Below are positions 1 to 6,473 of a stretch of 6,894 nt of DNA, one piece after another. Made by a program: the position numbers and the translations under genes. The notes under the pieces were generated by a model. The model was not told the origin of the DNA, did no database searches, and saw only the letters and a program-made list of their open reading frames with translations. Position 1 is the first letter of the stretch; each line of letters opens with the position of its first letter. The stretch is from Gammaproteobacteria bacterium (GTDB lineage Bacteria; Pseudomonadota; Gammaproteobacteria; Xanthomonadales; Xanthomonadaceae), in the NCBI GenBank assembly GCA_030431185.1, contig JAUIJO010000171.1, positions 1-6,894 of the forward strand, read 5' to 3'.

Positions 1-70
1 CAGGTCGAGCGAAGGCAGGGCATGGCGACTCCCGGGTCGGGGGGGTGCGAGCGCGCAGTGCGCGGCGGGC
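1..70. other. Region downstream of the alpha-glucosidase, no gene assigned
   Basis: No coding region is supportable in these 70 bases. A small GC palindrome, CGCG-CAGTG-CGCG (52-64), follows the alpha-glucosidase stop codon and could form a 4-bp hairpin, but it lacks a T-run and is too short to call a terminator. Confidence 0.3.
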
Positions 71-1687
71 TCAGGTCAGTTGCGCGAAGTACACGCCGCG
101 TGGCGGCAGGCGCAGTTCGCCTGCATGGAGGATGCCGGCGAGAAGGCCGTGGCCGTCGAGCGGGCGGGCGTCCATGCCGTCGGGAACACGCCAGTCGACG
201 TCGGACGCGGAGAGGTTGAAGACGCACAGCAAGGACTGGCCCTCGTGGCGGCGCAGGAAGGCGAGCACGGGTTCGTGCGTGTCGAGGAAGCCGATGTCGC
301 CCGCGACCAGGGCGGGTTGCTCGCGCCGCCAGGCCAGGAAACGCCGGCTGAGGTTGAGCACCGAGCCGGGGTCCTGCTCCTGCGCCTGGATGCTGCGCGC
401 GCGGTGCGCATCGGGGATCGGTAGCCACGGTGCGCCCTGGCTGAAGCCGGCGTTGTCCCCGTCGGTCCACGGGAGCGGCGTGCGGCATCCGTCGCGGCCC
501 TTGAAGTTCGGCCAGAAGGAGATGCCGTAGGGATCCTGCAAGGCTTCGTATGGCACGTCCGCCTCGCCCAGGCCCAGCTCCTCGCCCTGGTAGAGGCAGA
601 CCGAGCCGCGCAGCGAACATACAAGCGCGACCAGCTGGCCGGCCAGGGCGTCGGACGCATCCTCCCCACCCCAACGGCTGACCGCGCGTTCGACGTCATG
701 GTTGGAGATCGCCCAGCACGGCCAGCCGTGCGGCATCTTCGACTCGAGGTTTTCGACGGTGCCGCGGATGTAGTCGACGCTGAAGTCGTCAGTCAGCAGT
801 TCGAAGCTGTAGCCCATGTGCAGGCGCTGGTCGCCGACGTACTCGGCCATCGTCGCCAGCGAATCCTCGGAGGAGAACTCGCCCAGCGCGGCGACGTCCG
901 GGTATCGATCCATCAGCCCGCGCAGCTGCTCCATGAAATCGAGCGTCTGGGGCTGCGTGTTGTTGTAGTAGTGGTACTGGTAGGCGTAGGGATTGTCGGC
1001 GCTGAAGCCGCGGCCGACGCGCAGGTGCGCGGGCTTGGCCGGGTTGTCACGCAGCTGGGCGTCGTGGTAGCAGAAGTTGATCGCGTCCAGGCGCAGGCCA
1101 TCGACGCCGCGGTCCAGCCAGAACGCCACGTTGTCGAGCGTGGCCTGGCGCACCGCCGGGCAATGGAAGTTGAGGTCCGGCTGCGAGGTCAGGAAGTTGT
1201 GCAGGTAGTACTGCTCGCGGCGCGGCTCCCACTGCCAGGCGACCCCGCCGAAGATCGACAGCCAGTTGTTGGGCGGCGTGCCGTCGTCGCGGGCGTCGGC
1301 CCAGACATACCAGTCGGCCTTGTCGTTGTCGCGGCTCTGGCGGCTCTCCTGGAACCAGGCGTGCTCGGCCGAGGTGTGGCTGAGCACCTGGTCGATCATC
1401 ACCTTGATGCCGCGCGCATGCGCCTCGGCGAGCAGGCGGTCGAAGTCCTCGAGCGTGCCGAACAGCGGGTCGACGTCGCGGTAGTCGGCGATGTCGTAGC
1501 CGAAGTCCGCCATCGGCGACTTGAAGAACGGGGAGATCCAGATCGCATCGACGCCGAGGCGGGCGATGTAGTCGATCTTCTCGACGATGCCCGGCAGATC
1601 GCCGACGCCGTCGCCATTGGTATCGAGGAAGCTGCGCGGATAGACCTGGTAGATCACCGCGCCGCGCCACCATGAAGCCGTTGTCAT
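71..1687 (-). CDS. GH13 alpha-glucosidase, cytoplasmic (GH13_23-like, XgtA type)
   Basis: A 538-residue glycoside hydrolase family 13 enzyme expected to release glucose from the non-reducing end of maltose and short alpha-glucosides in the cytoplasm; no signal peptide is visible. It opens with the classic GAVIYQVYPRSF strand, followed by a calcium-type loop DTNGDGVGD (residues 22-30). The four GH13 signatures are intact: region I DQVLSH (99-104), region II GLRLD with nucleophile D201, region III GEF with acid/base E270, and region IV NHD (329-331) with stabiliser D331. A C-terminal beta domain follows from about residue 460. An in-frame ATG lies seven codons upstream (1708), but I chose 1687 because GGGGA sits 5 nt before it and the protein then starts just before the conserved WWRGAVIY. 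From memory, the length and the D201/E270 positions match Xanthomonas XgtA, a transglucosylating member of this subfamily. Transcribed away from the transporter/amylase pair, probably under the same LacI regulator. Oligo-1,6-glucosidase or trehalulose-type specificity is less likely but cannot be excluded. Confidence 0.93.
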   Translation of the reverse strand: MTTASWWRGAVIYQVYPRSFLDTNGDGVGDLPGIVEKIDYIARLGVDAIWISPFFKSPMADFGYDIADYRDVDPLFGTLEDFDRLLAEAHARGIKVMIDQVLSHTSAEHAWFQESRQSRDNDKADWYVWADARDDGTPPNNWLSIFGGVAWQWEPRREQYYLHNFLTSQPDLNFHCPAVRQATLDNVAFWLDRGVDGLRLDAINFCYHDAQLRDNPAKPAHLRVGRGFSADNPYAYQYHYYNNTQPQTLDFMEQLRGLMDRYPDVAALGEFSSEDSLATMAEYVGDQRLHMGYSFELLTDDFSVDYIRGTVENLESKMPHGWPCWAISNHDVERAVSRWGGEDASDALAGQLVALVCSLRGSVCLYQGEELGLGEADVPYEALQDPYGISFWPNFKGRDGCRTPLPWTDGDNAGFSQGAPWLPIPDAHRARSIQAQEQDPGSVLNLSRRFLAWRREQPALVAGDIGFLDTHEPVLAFLRRHEGQSLLCVFNLSASDVDWRVPDGMDARPLDGHGLLAGILHAGELRLPPRGVYFAQLT

Positions 1688-1692
1688 TCCCG

Positions 1693-1697
1693 TCCCC
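1693..1697 (-). promoter_or_regulatory. Ribosome binding site deciding the alpha-glucosidase start
   Basis: Read on the minus strand, GGGGA lies 5 nt before the ATG at 1687. The upstream in-frame ATG at 1708 has no purine-rich stretch at the right distance, which favours the shorter 538-residue protein. Confidence 0.5.
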
Positions 1698-1770
1698 AGG
1701 CCATCCATTTCGGGACGCCACTATTCCATGCCACGGGGCCCGCGGCGCGTGCGATCGGACCCTGCCGGGC

Positions 1771-1786
1771 GTGAATACGTTTGCAC
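1771..1786. promoter_or_regulatory. Candidate LacI-family operator in the divergent sugar promoter region
   Basis: GTGAATACGTTTGCAC is a 16-bp imperfect palindrome: 12 of 16 positions agree with its own reverse complement, and the centre is ACGT. It fits the general LacI/GalR operator form TGnAAnCGnTTnCA with a central CpG, where the hinge helices of these repressors insert. It lies 84 bp upstream of the alpha-glucosidase start and about 200 bp upstream of the transporter start, so a single bound dimer could control both transcripts. The likely partner is the LacI-family protein at 5273-6304, whose recognition helix (VSQATVSR) and hinge (ASSLR) are typical for such sites. No convincing sigma-70 boxes could be assigned next to it on either strand. 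The site is seen; the regulator pairing is inferred. Confidence 0.6.
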
Positions 1787-1835
1787 CGGCCATGTTGCAG
1801 TGCGATGCCTGTCTAGCATGCGTCCATGCCTTTGC

Positions 1836-1900
1836 CGGACATGGCGGAAGCGCCCGCGTGCCTGCCCGGAAGGCACGTGGACACGGTTCCGCCATGTCCG
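1836..1900. repeat. 65-bp nested inverted repeat (REP-like extragenic palindrome)
   Basis: The outer arms, CGGACATGGCGGAA (1836-1849) and TTCCGCCATGTCCG (1887-1900), are perfect 14-bp reverse complements. Nested inside is a second stem, CCGCGTGCCT (1854-1863) with AGGCACGTGG (1871-1880), 10 pairs including one G-U, closing a 7-nt loop. The whole element folds as two stacked stems separated by small internal bulges. No T-run follows, so it does not look like a simple intrinsic terminator. It lies in the transporter leader, ending 84 nt before its ATG. Size, symmetry and intergenic position resemble the repetitive extragenic palindromes common in xanthomonads, but only one copy is visible here. 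A role as a leader RNA structure affecting transporter/amylase expression is an alternative. Confidence 0.75.
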
Positions 1901-1973
1901 CTCGCGCCCTTCGCCGGGTTACCGTCGCGGGGCAACGCCCCAGATCCGCCCGGCGTCCCGCGCGACGCCCACC

Positions 1974-1979
1974 GAGGAA
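1974..1979 (+). promoter_or_regulatory. Ribosome binding site of the sugar transporter
   Basis: GAGGAA stands 5 nt before the ATG at 1985. It decides the start against the far upstream in-frame ATG at 1826, which lies next to the large inverted repeat and would add 53 residues of low-complexity sequence unlike a transporter N-terminus. Confidence 0.75.
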
Positions 1980-1984
1980 CCTGC

Positions 1985-3508
1985 ATGAGCCCAGCTGCAT
2001 CGCACCACGCGCCATCGCCGACCAAGCCGACCCTGTCCTTCTGGCAGATCTGGAACATGTGCTTCGGCTTCCTCGGGATCCAGTTCGGGTTCGCCCTGCA
2101 GAACGCCAATGCCAGCCGCATCTTCCAGACGCTGGGCGCGTCGATGGACGACATTCCCATGCTGTGGATCGCCGCGCCGCTGACGGGCCTGATCGTGCAG
2201 CCGATCGTCGGTTACCTGTCCGACCGCACGTGGACGGGACTGGGGCGTCGCCGGCCCTATTTCCTGGTCGGCGCGGTGCTGTCGACGCTGGCGCTGTTCG
2301 CGATGCCCAACGCGCCGGTGCTGTGGATGGCGGCGGGTACGCTGTGGATCCTCGATGCCTCCATCAACATTTCGATGGAGCCCTTCCGTGCCTTCGTCGG
2401 CGACCAGCTGCCGGTGCGCCAGCGGGCCAGCGGCTACGCCATGCAGAGTTTCTTCATCGGCGTGGGCGCCGTGGTCGCGAGCCTGTTGCCGTTCCTGCTC
2501 GAGCACCTGGGCGTGGCCAACACCGCCGCGCCCGGCGAGGTGCCGCCGACGGTGCGCTACGCGTTCTACTTCGGCGGCGCCGTGCTGCTGTTGGCGGTGG
2601 GCTGGACGATCGTCAGCACCCGCGAGTACCCGCCCGAGCTCAATGCGCAATGGGACGAAGCGCCGGTGCTCGCGCGCCGCACGCGCAACGAAGCGCTGTT
2701 GCGTTCGCTCGGCATCGCGTGCCTGTTGCTCGGCGCGGCGGCGATCTTCTCGATCCTGCACTTCGGCCTGGACCGGGCGCTGACCGTGCTCGGCGGACTA
2801 ATCGCCGCCCTGGGCCTGGCGATGCTGCTGCGCCAGCGCGTGGGGAGCGAGAGTGCCTTCGCCCGCATCGTCGACGACCTCTACGACATGCCGGTGACGA
2901 TGGTGCAGCTGGCGGTCGTGCAGTTCTTCTCCTGGTTCGCGCTGTTCGCGATGTGGATCTACACCACCGGCGCGGTGACCAGCGCGCACTTCGGCAGCAG
3001 CGATACCGGTTCGGCCGCCTACAACGCGGGCGCGAACTGGGTCGGCGTGTTGTTCGCGGCCTACAACGGCTTCGCCGCGCTGGCCGCGATCGCGATTCCG
3101 GTGATGGTGCGGCACTGGGGACTCCGGGTCAGCCACCTGGTGAACGTGAGCCTCGGTGGACTGGGCCTGCTGTCGTTCCTGTGGATACGCGATCCGCACT
3201 GGCTGCTGCTGTCGATGGTCGGCGTGGGTTTCGCTTGGGCGTCGATCCTGTCCTTGCCCTATGCCTTGCTGTCCGACAGCCTGCCCGCCGCGAAGATGGG
3301 TGTGTACATGGGCCTCTTCAACTTCTTCATCGTCATCCCCCAACTGGTCGCGGCCAGCCTGCTGGGCCTCATGCTGCGAACGTTCATGGGCGACGCGCCG
3401 ATCAATGCCCTGGCCGTCGGGGGTGCCAGCCTGCTGCTCGCGGGACTGTTCACGCTCAGGGTGCGCATCGCCACGCCGGTCGTGCCGGTGCCGGGGGTGG
3501 CCCGATGA
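1985..3508 (+). CDS. MFS sugar symporter (SLC45/GPH-like), probable maltose/alpha-glucoside importer
   Basis: A 507-residue inner-membrane transporter of the major facilitator superfamily, most like the glycoside/sucrose cation symporters (SLC45, plant SUT and bacterial SuxC-type proteins). The best signature is the loop between helices 2 and 3, GYLSDRTWTGLGRRRPYF (residues 76-93), carrying the R-x-G-R-R-R-P motif of that group. The early helix FWQIWNMCFGFLGIQFGFAL (19-38) is also typical. About twelve hydrophobic segments can be traced, including 58-78, 92-108, 111-128, 152-171, 192-211, 240-258, 264-282, 304-325, 351-375, 385-400, 407-430, 440-464 and 475-491, one of which is probably re-entrant or a linker. 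The polar stretch 212-240 is the central cytoplasmic loop. Its stop codon overlaps the start of the downstream amylase, and the divergent alpha-glucosidase supports maltose or maltodextrin as substrate; sucrose or another alpha-glucoside remains possible. No binding residues could be assigned with certainty. Confidence 0.9.
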   Translation: MSPAASHHAPSPTKPTLSFWQIWNMCFGFLGIQFGFALQNANASRIFQTLGASMDDIPMLWIAAPLTGLIVQPIVGYLSDRTWTGLGRRRPYFLVGAVLSTLALFAMPNAPVLWMAAGTLWILDASINISMEPFRAFVGDQLPVRQRASGYAMQSFFIGVGAVVASLLPFLLEHLGVANTAAPGEVPPTVRYAFYFGGAVLLLAVGWTIVSTREYPPELNAQWDEAPVLARRTRNEALLRSLGIACLLLGAAAIFSILHFGLDRALTVLGGLIAALGLAMLLRQRVGSESAFARIVDDLYDMPVTMVQLAVVQFFSWFALFAMWIYTTGAVTSAHFGSSDTGSAAYNAGANWVGVLFAAYNGFAALAAIAIPVMVRHWGLRVSHLVNVSLGGLGLLSFLWIRDPHWLLLSMVGVGFAWASILSLPYALLSDSLPAAKMGVYMGLFNFFIVIPQLVAASLLGLMLRTFMGDAPINALAVGGASLLLAGLFTLRVRIATPVVPVPGVAR

Positions 3509-5220
3509 GCCGCGCACCGCACGCCCTGTACGGAGCCACGCTGGCCGTGGCGCTTGCCGCCTGCGCGCATGCGCCCGATCCCGCGCCTGCATCGTTGCCC
3601 GCGCCCAGCCTGCGCCCCGACTACTACGGCACGCTCGAGCCCTTCGCCTCGGATGCGGTGTATTTCGTCATGACCGACCGCTTCGTCAACGGCGATCCGG
3701 CCAACGACCATCGCGACCAAGGGGGCGACGACCCGGCGCTGCGGACCTTCGACCGCCCGGTGCCGGGCGACGCCCATGGTGCGAACATCGGCTACCTGGG
3801 CGGCGATTTCCGCGGCCTGCTCGACAATGCGGGCTACATCGCCGACATGGGCTTCGGCGCGGTCTGGCTGACGCCGATCGTCGACAATCCCGACGAGGCC
3901 TTCACCGGCGGCGATCCGATCGGATCGGAGGCCTTCTTCAAGGATCGCGGCAAGACCGGCTACCACGGCTACTGGGGCGTGGACTTCTTCCGCCTCGACG
4001 AGCACCTGCCCAGCGCCGGACTGGACTTCGCAGGCCTGACCGCCGGCTTGCGCCAGCAGGGCCTGAAGACGGTGCTCGACATCGTCGGCAACCATGGCTC
4101 GCCCTCGTTCACGATGCCGGTAGACCAGCCCAAGTTCGGCGAGATCTACGACGACGGCCGCCTCGTGGCCGACCACCAGAACCTCGCCCCGGCCGATCTC
4201 GATCCGCGCGGCAATCCGCTGCACCGCTTCTTCCACGACACGCCGGACCTGGCGCAGCTGTCCAACAACGACGACACCAACCCCGAGGTGCTGGACTATT
4301 TCTGCCGCGCGTACTCGCACTGGATCGACCAGGGCGCCGCGGCGTTCCGCATCGACACCATCCGGCACATGCCGCCGGCGTTCTGGCAGCGCTTCAGCGA
4401 CTGCATCCGCACCACGCACCCCGGCTTTTTCATGTTCGGCGAGGCCTTCGACCATGATGCCGACAAGATTGCGCCGTTCACCTGGCCCGGCGGGGGCGCG
4501 GTGAGCGTGCTGGACTTCCCGTTGAAGGAACGCATCGACGCGGTGTTCGGCCGGCAGCAGCAGGGCTACGAGAAGATCGCCGAGCGGCTCTACCTCACCG
4601 ACGGCCCGTATGCGAATCCGTACGAACTGATGACGTTCTACGACAACCACGACATGCCGCGCATGGACGCCAGCGACGAGGGCTTCATCGATGCGCACAA
4701 TTTCCTGTTCACCGCGCGCGGCATCCCGGTGGTCTACCAGGGCTCGGAGATCGGCTTCATGCGCGGCGCCGCCGAGCACGCGGGCAACCGCAACTACCTG
4801 GGCCAGGCCCGCATCGACGCCGCGCCCGGCAACCCGATCCATGATGCCTTGCGTCGCATCGCCCGGGTGCGCGAGGCCACGCCGGCGCTGCAGCGGGGCC
4901 TGCAGCTCGACGTCGCGATGCAGGGCGAGCGCGCCGTGTTCTACCGCGTGCTGCAGGAGGGCGGCTTCGCCCAGATCGCGCTGGTGATGCTCAACAAGGG
5001 CGACGCGCCGGCGGACGTCGAGGTGTCGCGCTGGCTGCAGGCGGGCGAGTGGCGGGCGGCGCTCGCCGGTGGTGCGCAGGCGGTGCCCGAGGGCGGCACG
5101 CTGTCGGCGCGCGTTCCCGCGCATGGCGTCGAGGTGTGGGTGCTCGACGCGCCCGTACTGCGCGAGGACCTGCGCGAGGCGCTCGACGACGCCATGGCGC
5201 GGCGGCTCGGCGGACCTTGA
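3505..5220 (+). CDS. Lipoprotein GH13 alpha-amylase / CGTase-like maltodextrin-degrading enzyme
   Basis: A 571-residue GH13 enzyme predicted to hydrolyse or transfer alpha-1,4-glucan chains outside the cytoplasm. The N-terminus has a short hydrophobic signal ending in the lipobox LAAC with cysteine 20 as the lipidation site; alanine at +2 favours the outer membrane under the Lol rule. A Pro/Ala-rich linker (21-38) leads to the catalytic barrel, which starts AVYFVMTDRFVNGDPAND (51-68), a CGTase-like opening. Catalytic signatures are complete: region I DIVGNH (192-197), region II FRID with nucleophile D284 and H288, region III GE with acid/base E313, region IV NHD with D383. A domain-C beta region spans roughly 465-548, then a short charged helical tail. 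The CGTase D and E starch-binding domains are absent, so amylase or cyclomaltodextrinase activity is more likely than full cyclisation. The start overlaps the transporter stop as ATGA with only a weak G-rich leader, suggesting translational coupling. The same open frame runs far upstream of 3505, but that part is non-coding shadow. Confidence 0.92.
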   Translation: MSRAPHALYGATLAVALAACAHAPDPAPASLPAPSLRPDYYGTLEPFASDAVYFVMTDRFVNGDPANDHRDQGGDDPALRTFDRPVPGDAHGANIGYLGGDFRGLLDNAGYIADMGFGAVWLTPIVDNPDEAFTGGDPIGSEAFFKDRGKTGYHGYWGVDFFRLDEHLPSAGLDFAGLTAGLRQQGLKTVLDIVGNHGSPSFTMPVDQPKFGEIYDDGRLVADHQNLAPADLDPRGNPLHRFFHDTPDLAQLSNNDDTNPEVLDYFCRAYSHWIDQGAAAFRIDTIRHMPPAFWQRFSDCIRTTHPGFFMFGEAFDHDADKIAPFTWPGGGAVSVLDFPLKERIDAVFGRQQQGYEKIAERLYLTDGPYANPYELMTFYDNHDMPRMDASDEGFIDAHNFLFTARGIPVVYQGSEIGFMRGAAEHAGNRNYLGQARIDAAPGNPIHDALRRIARVREATPALQRGLQLDVAMQGERAVFYRVLQEGGFAQIALVMLNKGDAPADVEVSRWLQAGEWRAALAGGAQAVPEGGTLSARVPAHGVEVWVLDAPVLREDLREALDDAMARRLGGP

Positions 5221-5227
5221 AGGGACG

Positions 5228-5249
5228 GGACCCCGCGCCGGCCCGGTCC
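5228..5249. terminator. Weak hairpin between convergent amylase and lacI-type genes
   Basis: The 52-bp convergent gap contains GGACC (5228-5232) and GGTCC (5245-5249), able to form a 5-bp stem around a GC-rich 12-nt loop. A second 5-bp stem, GGCCG (5255-5259) with CGGCC (5269-5273), overlaps the end of the repressor gene. Neither has a T-run, so bidirectional termination is only a possibility suggested by position. Confidence 0.25.
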
Positions 5250-5272
5250 TCGATGGCCGGTGGGCAGGCGGC

Positions 5273-6304
5273 CTACGCCGCCCCGCTCGAGCGCCGTACC
5301 ACCAGCGAGGCGGGCAGGGTGGTGCTCTGCACCGGTTCGTCGCGGATCTGGGCCAGCAGCGATTCGACCAGCAGGGCGCCCGCGCGCGAGGTGTCCTGGT
5401 AGACCGTGGTCAGCGCCGGTTGCGCGAAGCGTGCCGTGGGAATGTCATCGAAGCCGGCGACGGCGATGTCCTCGGGCACCCGGTATCCGGCTTCGGTCAG
5501 TGCGCGCATGGCGCCGATGGCGATCAGGTCGCTGGCCGCGAACACGGCGTCGAACGGCACCTGGCGTGCCATCAGGGTGCGCGCGGCTTCGTGGCCGGCG
5601 TCCTCCGAGCTCACCGCATCCACCTGCAATGAAGGCTCCATCCGCAGGCCGAGGGCATTCAGGGCGGCGTCGCAGCCCCGGTACCGGTCGAAGAATTCGG
5701 GATAGTGGCTGGAGGCATCCCCCAGGAACGCAATGCGCTTGCGCCCCAGGCCTGCCAGGTGCTCGCCGACCAGTTGGCCGCCGTGGTGGTTGTCGCAGCC
5801 GATCGAGATGCCCGGCTGGCCAGGCAGCACCGCGCCCCAGCGGACGAAGTGCGTGCCCTGCTCGACCAGGCTGTCGAGCTTGCCGCGGTAGGCGAGGTAG
5901 TCGCCATAGCCGAGCAGGATCAGGCCGTCGGCCTTCATGCTGTCCTCGTAGTCGGCGTGCCAGTCGTCCGAGAGCTGCTGGAACGACACCAGCAGGTCAT
6001 GGCCATGGCGCGCGCAGGCGCGGGTGATCGAACCAAGCATCGACAGGAAGAAGGGGTTGATGTGCGAGTCGTCGGGGGTCGGGTCCTCGAACAGCAGCAG
6101 GGCGAGCGTGCCCGACCGCTGGGTGCGCAGGCTGGACGCGTGGCGGTCGACCTTGTAATTGAGTTCGCGGACCGCCTCCTCGACGCGCTTGCGGGTGTCG
6201 GCATTGACCAGCGGACTGCCGCACAGCACGCGCGACACCGTGGCCTGCGACACACCGGCCCGGTGTGCGATGTCGAGGGAAGTGACCTTGGATCTGCGGG
6301 TCAT
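5273..6304 (-). CDS. LacI/GalR-family transcriptional repressor of the maltose module
   Basis: A 343-residue DNA-binding repressor of the LacI/GalR family. The N-terminal helix-turn-helix covers residues 7-29 (VTSLDIAHRAGVSQATVSRV), with the typical continuation TRKRVEEAVRELNY (37-50) and a hinge-helix region HASSLR (55-60) that would insert in the operator minor groove. From residue 65 a periplasmic-binding-protein-like effector domain follows, with family landmarks DNHHGG (171-176), FAASDLIAIGAMRAL (255-269) and IAVAGFDDIPTARFAQPALTTV (280-301). The start at 6304 places the HTH at the normal distance, and AGG lies 6 nt before it; an in-frame ATG 63 codons upstream (6493) would run through the glnA control region and is rejected. 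It is convergent with the amylase gene. Maltose or a related alpha-glucoside is the expected inducer by context. The divergent-promoter palindrome at 1771-1786 is its best candidate operator in this window. Confidence 0.93.
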   Translation of the reverse strand: MTRRSKVTSLDIAHRAGVSQATVSRVLCGSPLVNADTRKRVEEAVRELNYKVDRHASSLRTQRSGTLALLLFEDPTPDDSHINPFFLSMLGSITRACARHGHDLLVSFQQLSDDWHADYEDSMKADGLILLGYGDYLAYRGKLDSLVEQGTHFVRWGAVLPGQPGISIGCDNHHGGQLVGEHLAGLGRKRIAFLGDASSHYPEFFDRYRGCDAALNALGLRMEPSLQVDAVSSEDAGHEAARTLMARQVPFDAVFAASDLIAIGAMRALTEAGYRVPEDIAVAGFDDIPTARFAQPALTTVYQDTSRAGALLVESLLAQIRDEPVQSTTLPASLVVRRSSGAA

Positions 6305-6365
6305 TGAGCGCCTGTTCTTGCCTGCCTTGCGTCCGCGGCAGTGTAACCGCAGGGGCCGGTGCTCC

Positions 6366-6380
6366 GCATCGAGATGGTGC
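6366..6380. promoter_or_regulatory. NtrC-like enhancer site, distal (glnA)
   Basis: GCATC-N5-GGTGC matches 9 of the 10 defined bases of the NtrC consensus GCACC-N5-GGTGC. Its centre (6373) is 31 bp, about three helical turns, from the centre of the proximal site (6404), placing both on the same DNA face. It lies about 127 bp upstream of the predicted glnA start of transcription. Confidence 0.72.
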
Positions 6381-6396
6381 GCCGGGCGGCGCGAAC

Positions 6397-6411
6397 GCAC
6401 CACGGCGGTGC
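6397..6411. promoter_or_regulatory. NtrC-like enhancer site, proximal (glnA)
   Basis: GCACCACGGCGGTGC is an exact GCACC-N5-GGTGC dyad, and the arms extend by one more C/G pair on each side. It is centred about 96 bp upstream of the predicted glnA transcription start, close to the spacing of the strong NtrC sites (near -108 and -140) at Escherichia coli glnAp2. Confidence 0.82.
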
Positions 6412-6418
6412 GGAAGTG

Positions 6419-6434
6419 GGTTTCCCGCGAAACC
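6419..6434. repeat. Unassigned 16-bp palindrome between enhancer and IHF site
   Basis: GGTTTC-CCGC-GAAACC has perfect 6-bp arms around a 4-bp centre. It differs from both the NtrC dyads and the LacI-type operator candidate at 1771. Its position, about -81 to -66 relative to the glnA start, suggests a binding site for a further regulator, or a site controlling the divergent repressor gene. No regulator can be named. Confidence 0.55.
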
Positions 6435-6445
6435 ATGGCGAACGG

Positions 6446-6458
6446 AATCAACAGCTTA
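6446..6458 (+). promoter_or_regulatory. IHF binding site (glnA)
   Basis: AATCAACAGCTTA matches the IHF consensus WATCAANNNNTTR at every defined position. It lies between the NtrC-like sites and the sigma-54 promoter, centred near -48, where IHF bending would bring enhancer-bound NtrC to the polymerase. Confidence 0.7.
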
Positions 6459-6473
6459 GGCCAATAATCGGCT

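Noticed and set aside
27..38. Near-palindrome around CCCGGG downstream of the alpha-glucosidase
   Set aside because: It is short, imperfect and GC-only; such sequences are expected by chance at this base composition.
698..1675. 325-codon open frame on the plus strand opposite the alpha-glucosidase
   Set aside because: It is valine/alanine/arginine/glutamate-rich shadow sequence with no domain signature, entirely antisense to a well-supported GH13 gene.
1826..1984. 53-codon N-terminal extension of the transporter
   Set aside because: The extension reads through the nested inverted repeat, has no transporter-like features, and lacks a good ribosome binding site, while GAGGAA precedes the ATG at 1985.
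1672..3504. Open frame continuous with the amylase but starting 611 codons upstream
   Set aside because: This stretch is an arginine/proline/alanine-rich shadow of the transporter gene in another frame. The lipobox signal peptide places the true start at 3505.
3259..5124. 621-codon open frame on the minus strand opposite the amylase
   Set aside because: Its composition is rich in R, A, V, H and E with no recognisable motif. It is the complementary-frame artefact of a GC-rich gene with four intact GH13 signatures on the other strand.
6317..6353. Possible sigma-70 promoter for the repressor gene (minus strand TACACT as a -10 box)
   Set aside because: The -10 match is 4/6 and no acceptable -35 box is found at 16-18 bp spacing.
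6463..6468. AATAAT as a -10 box of a second, sigma-70 promoter for glnA
   Set aside because: The hexamer is 5/6, but there is no -35-like sequence at the correct distance, and it sits directly upstream of the sigma-54 element.
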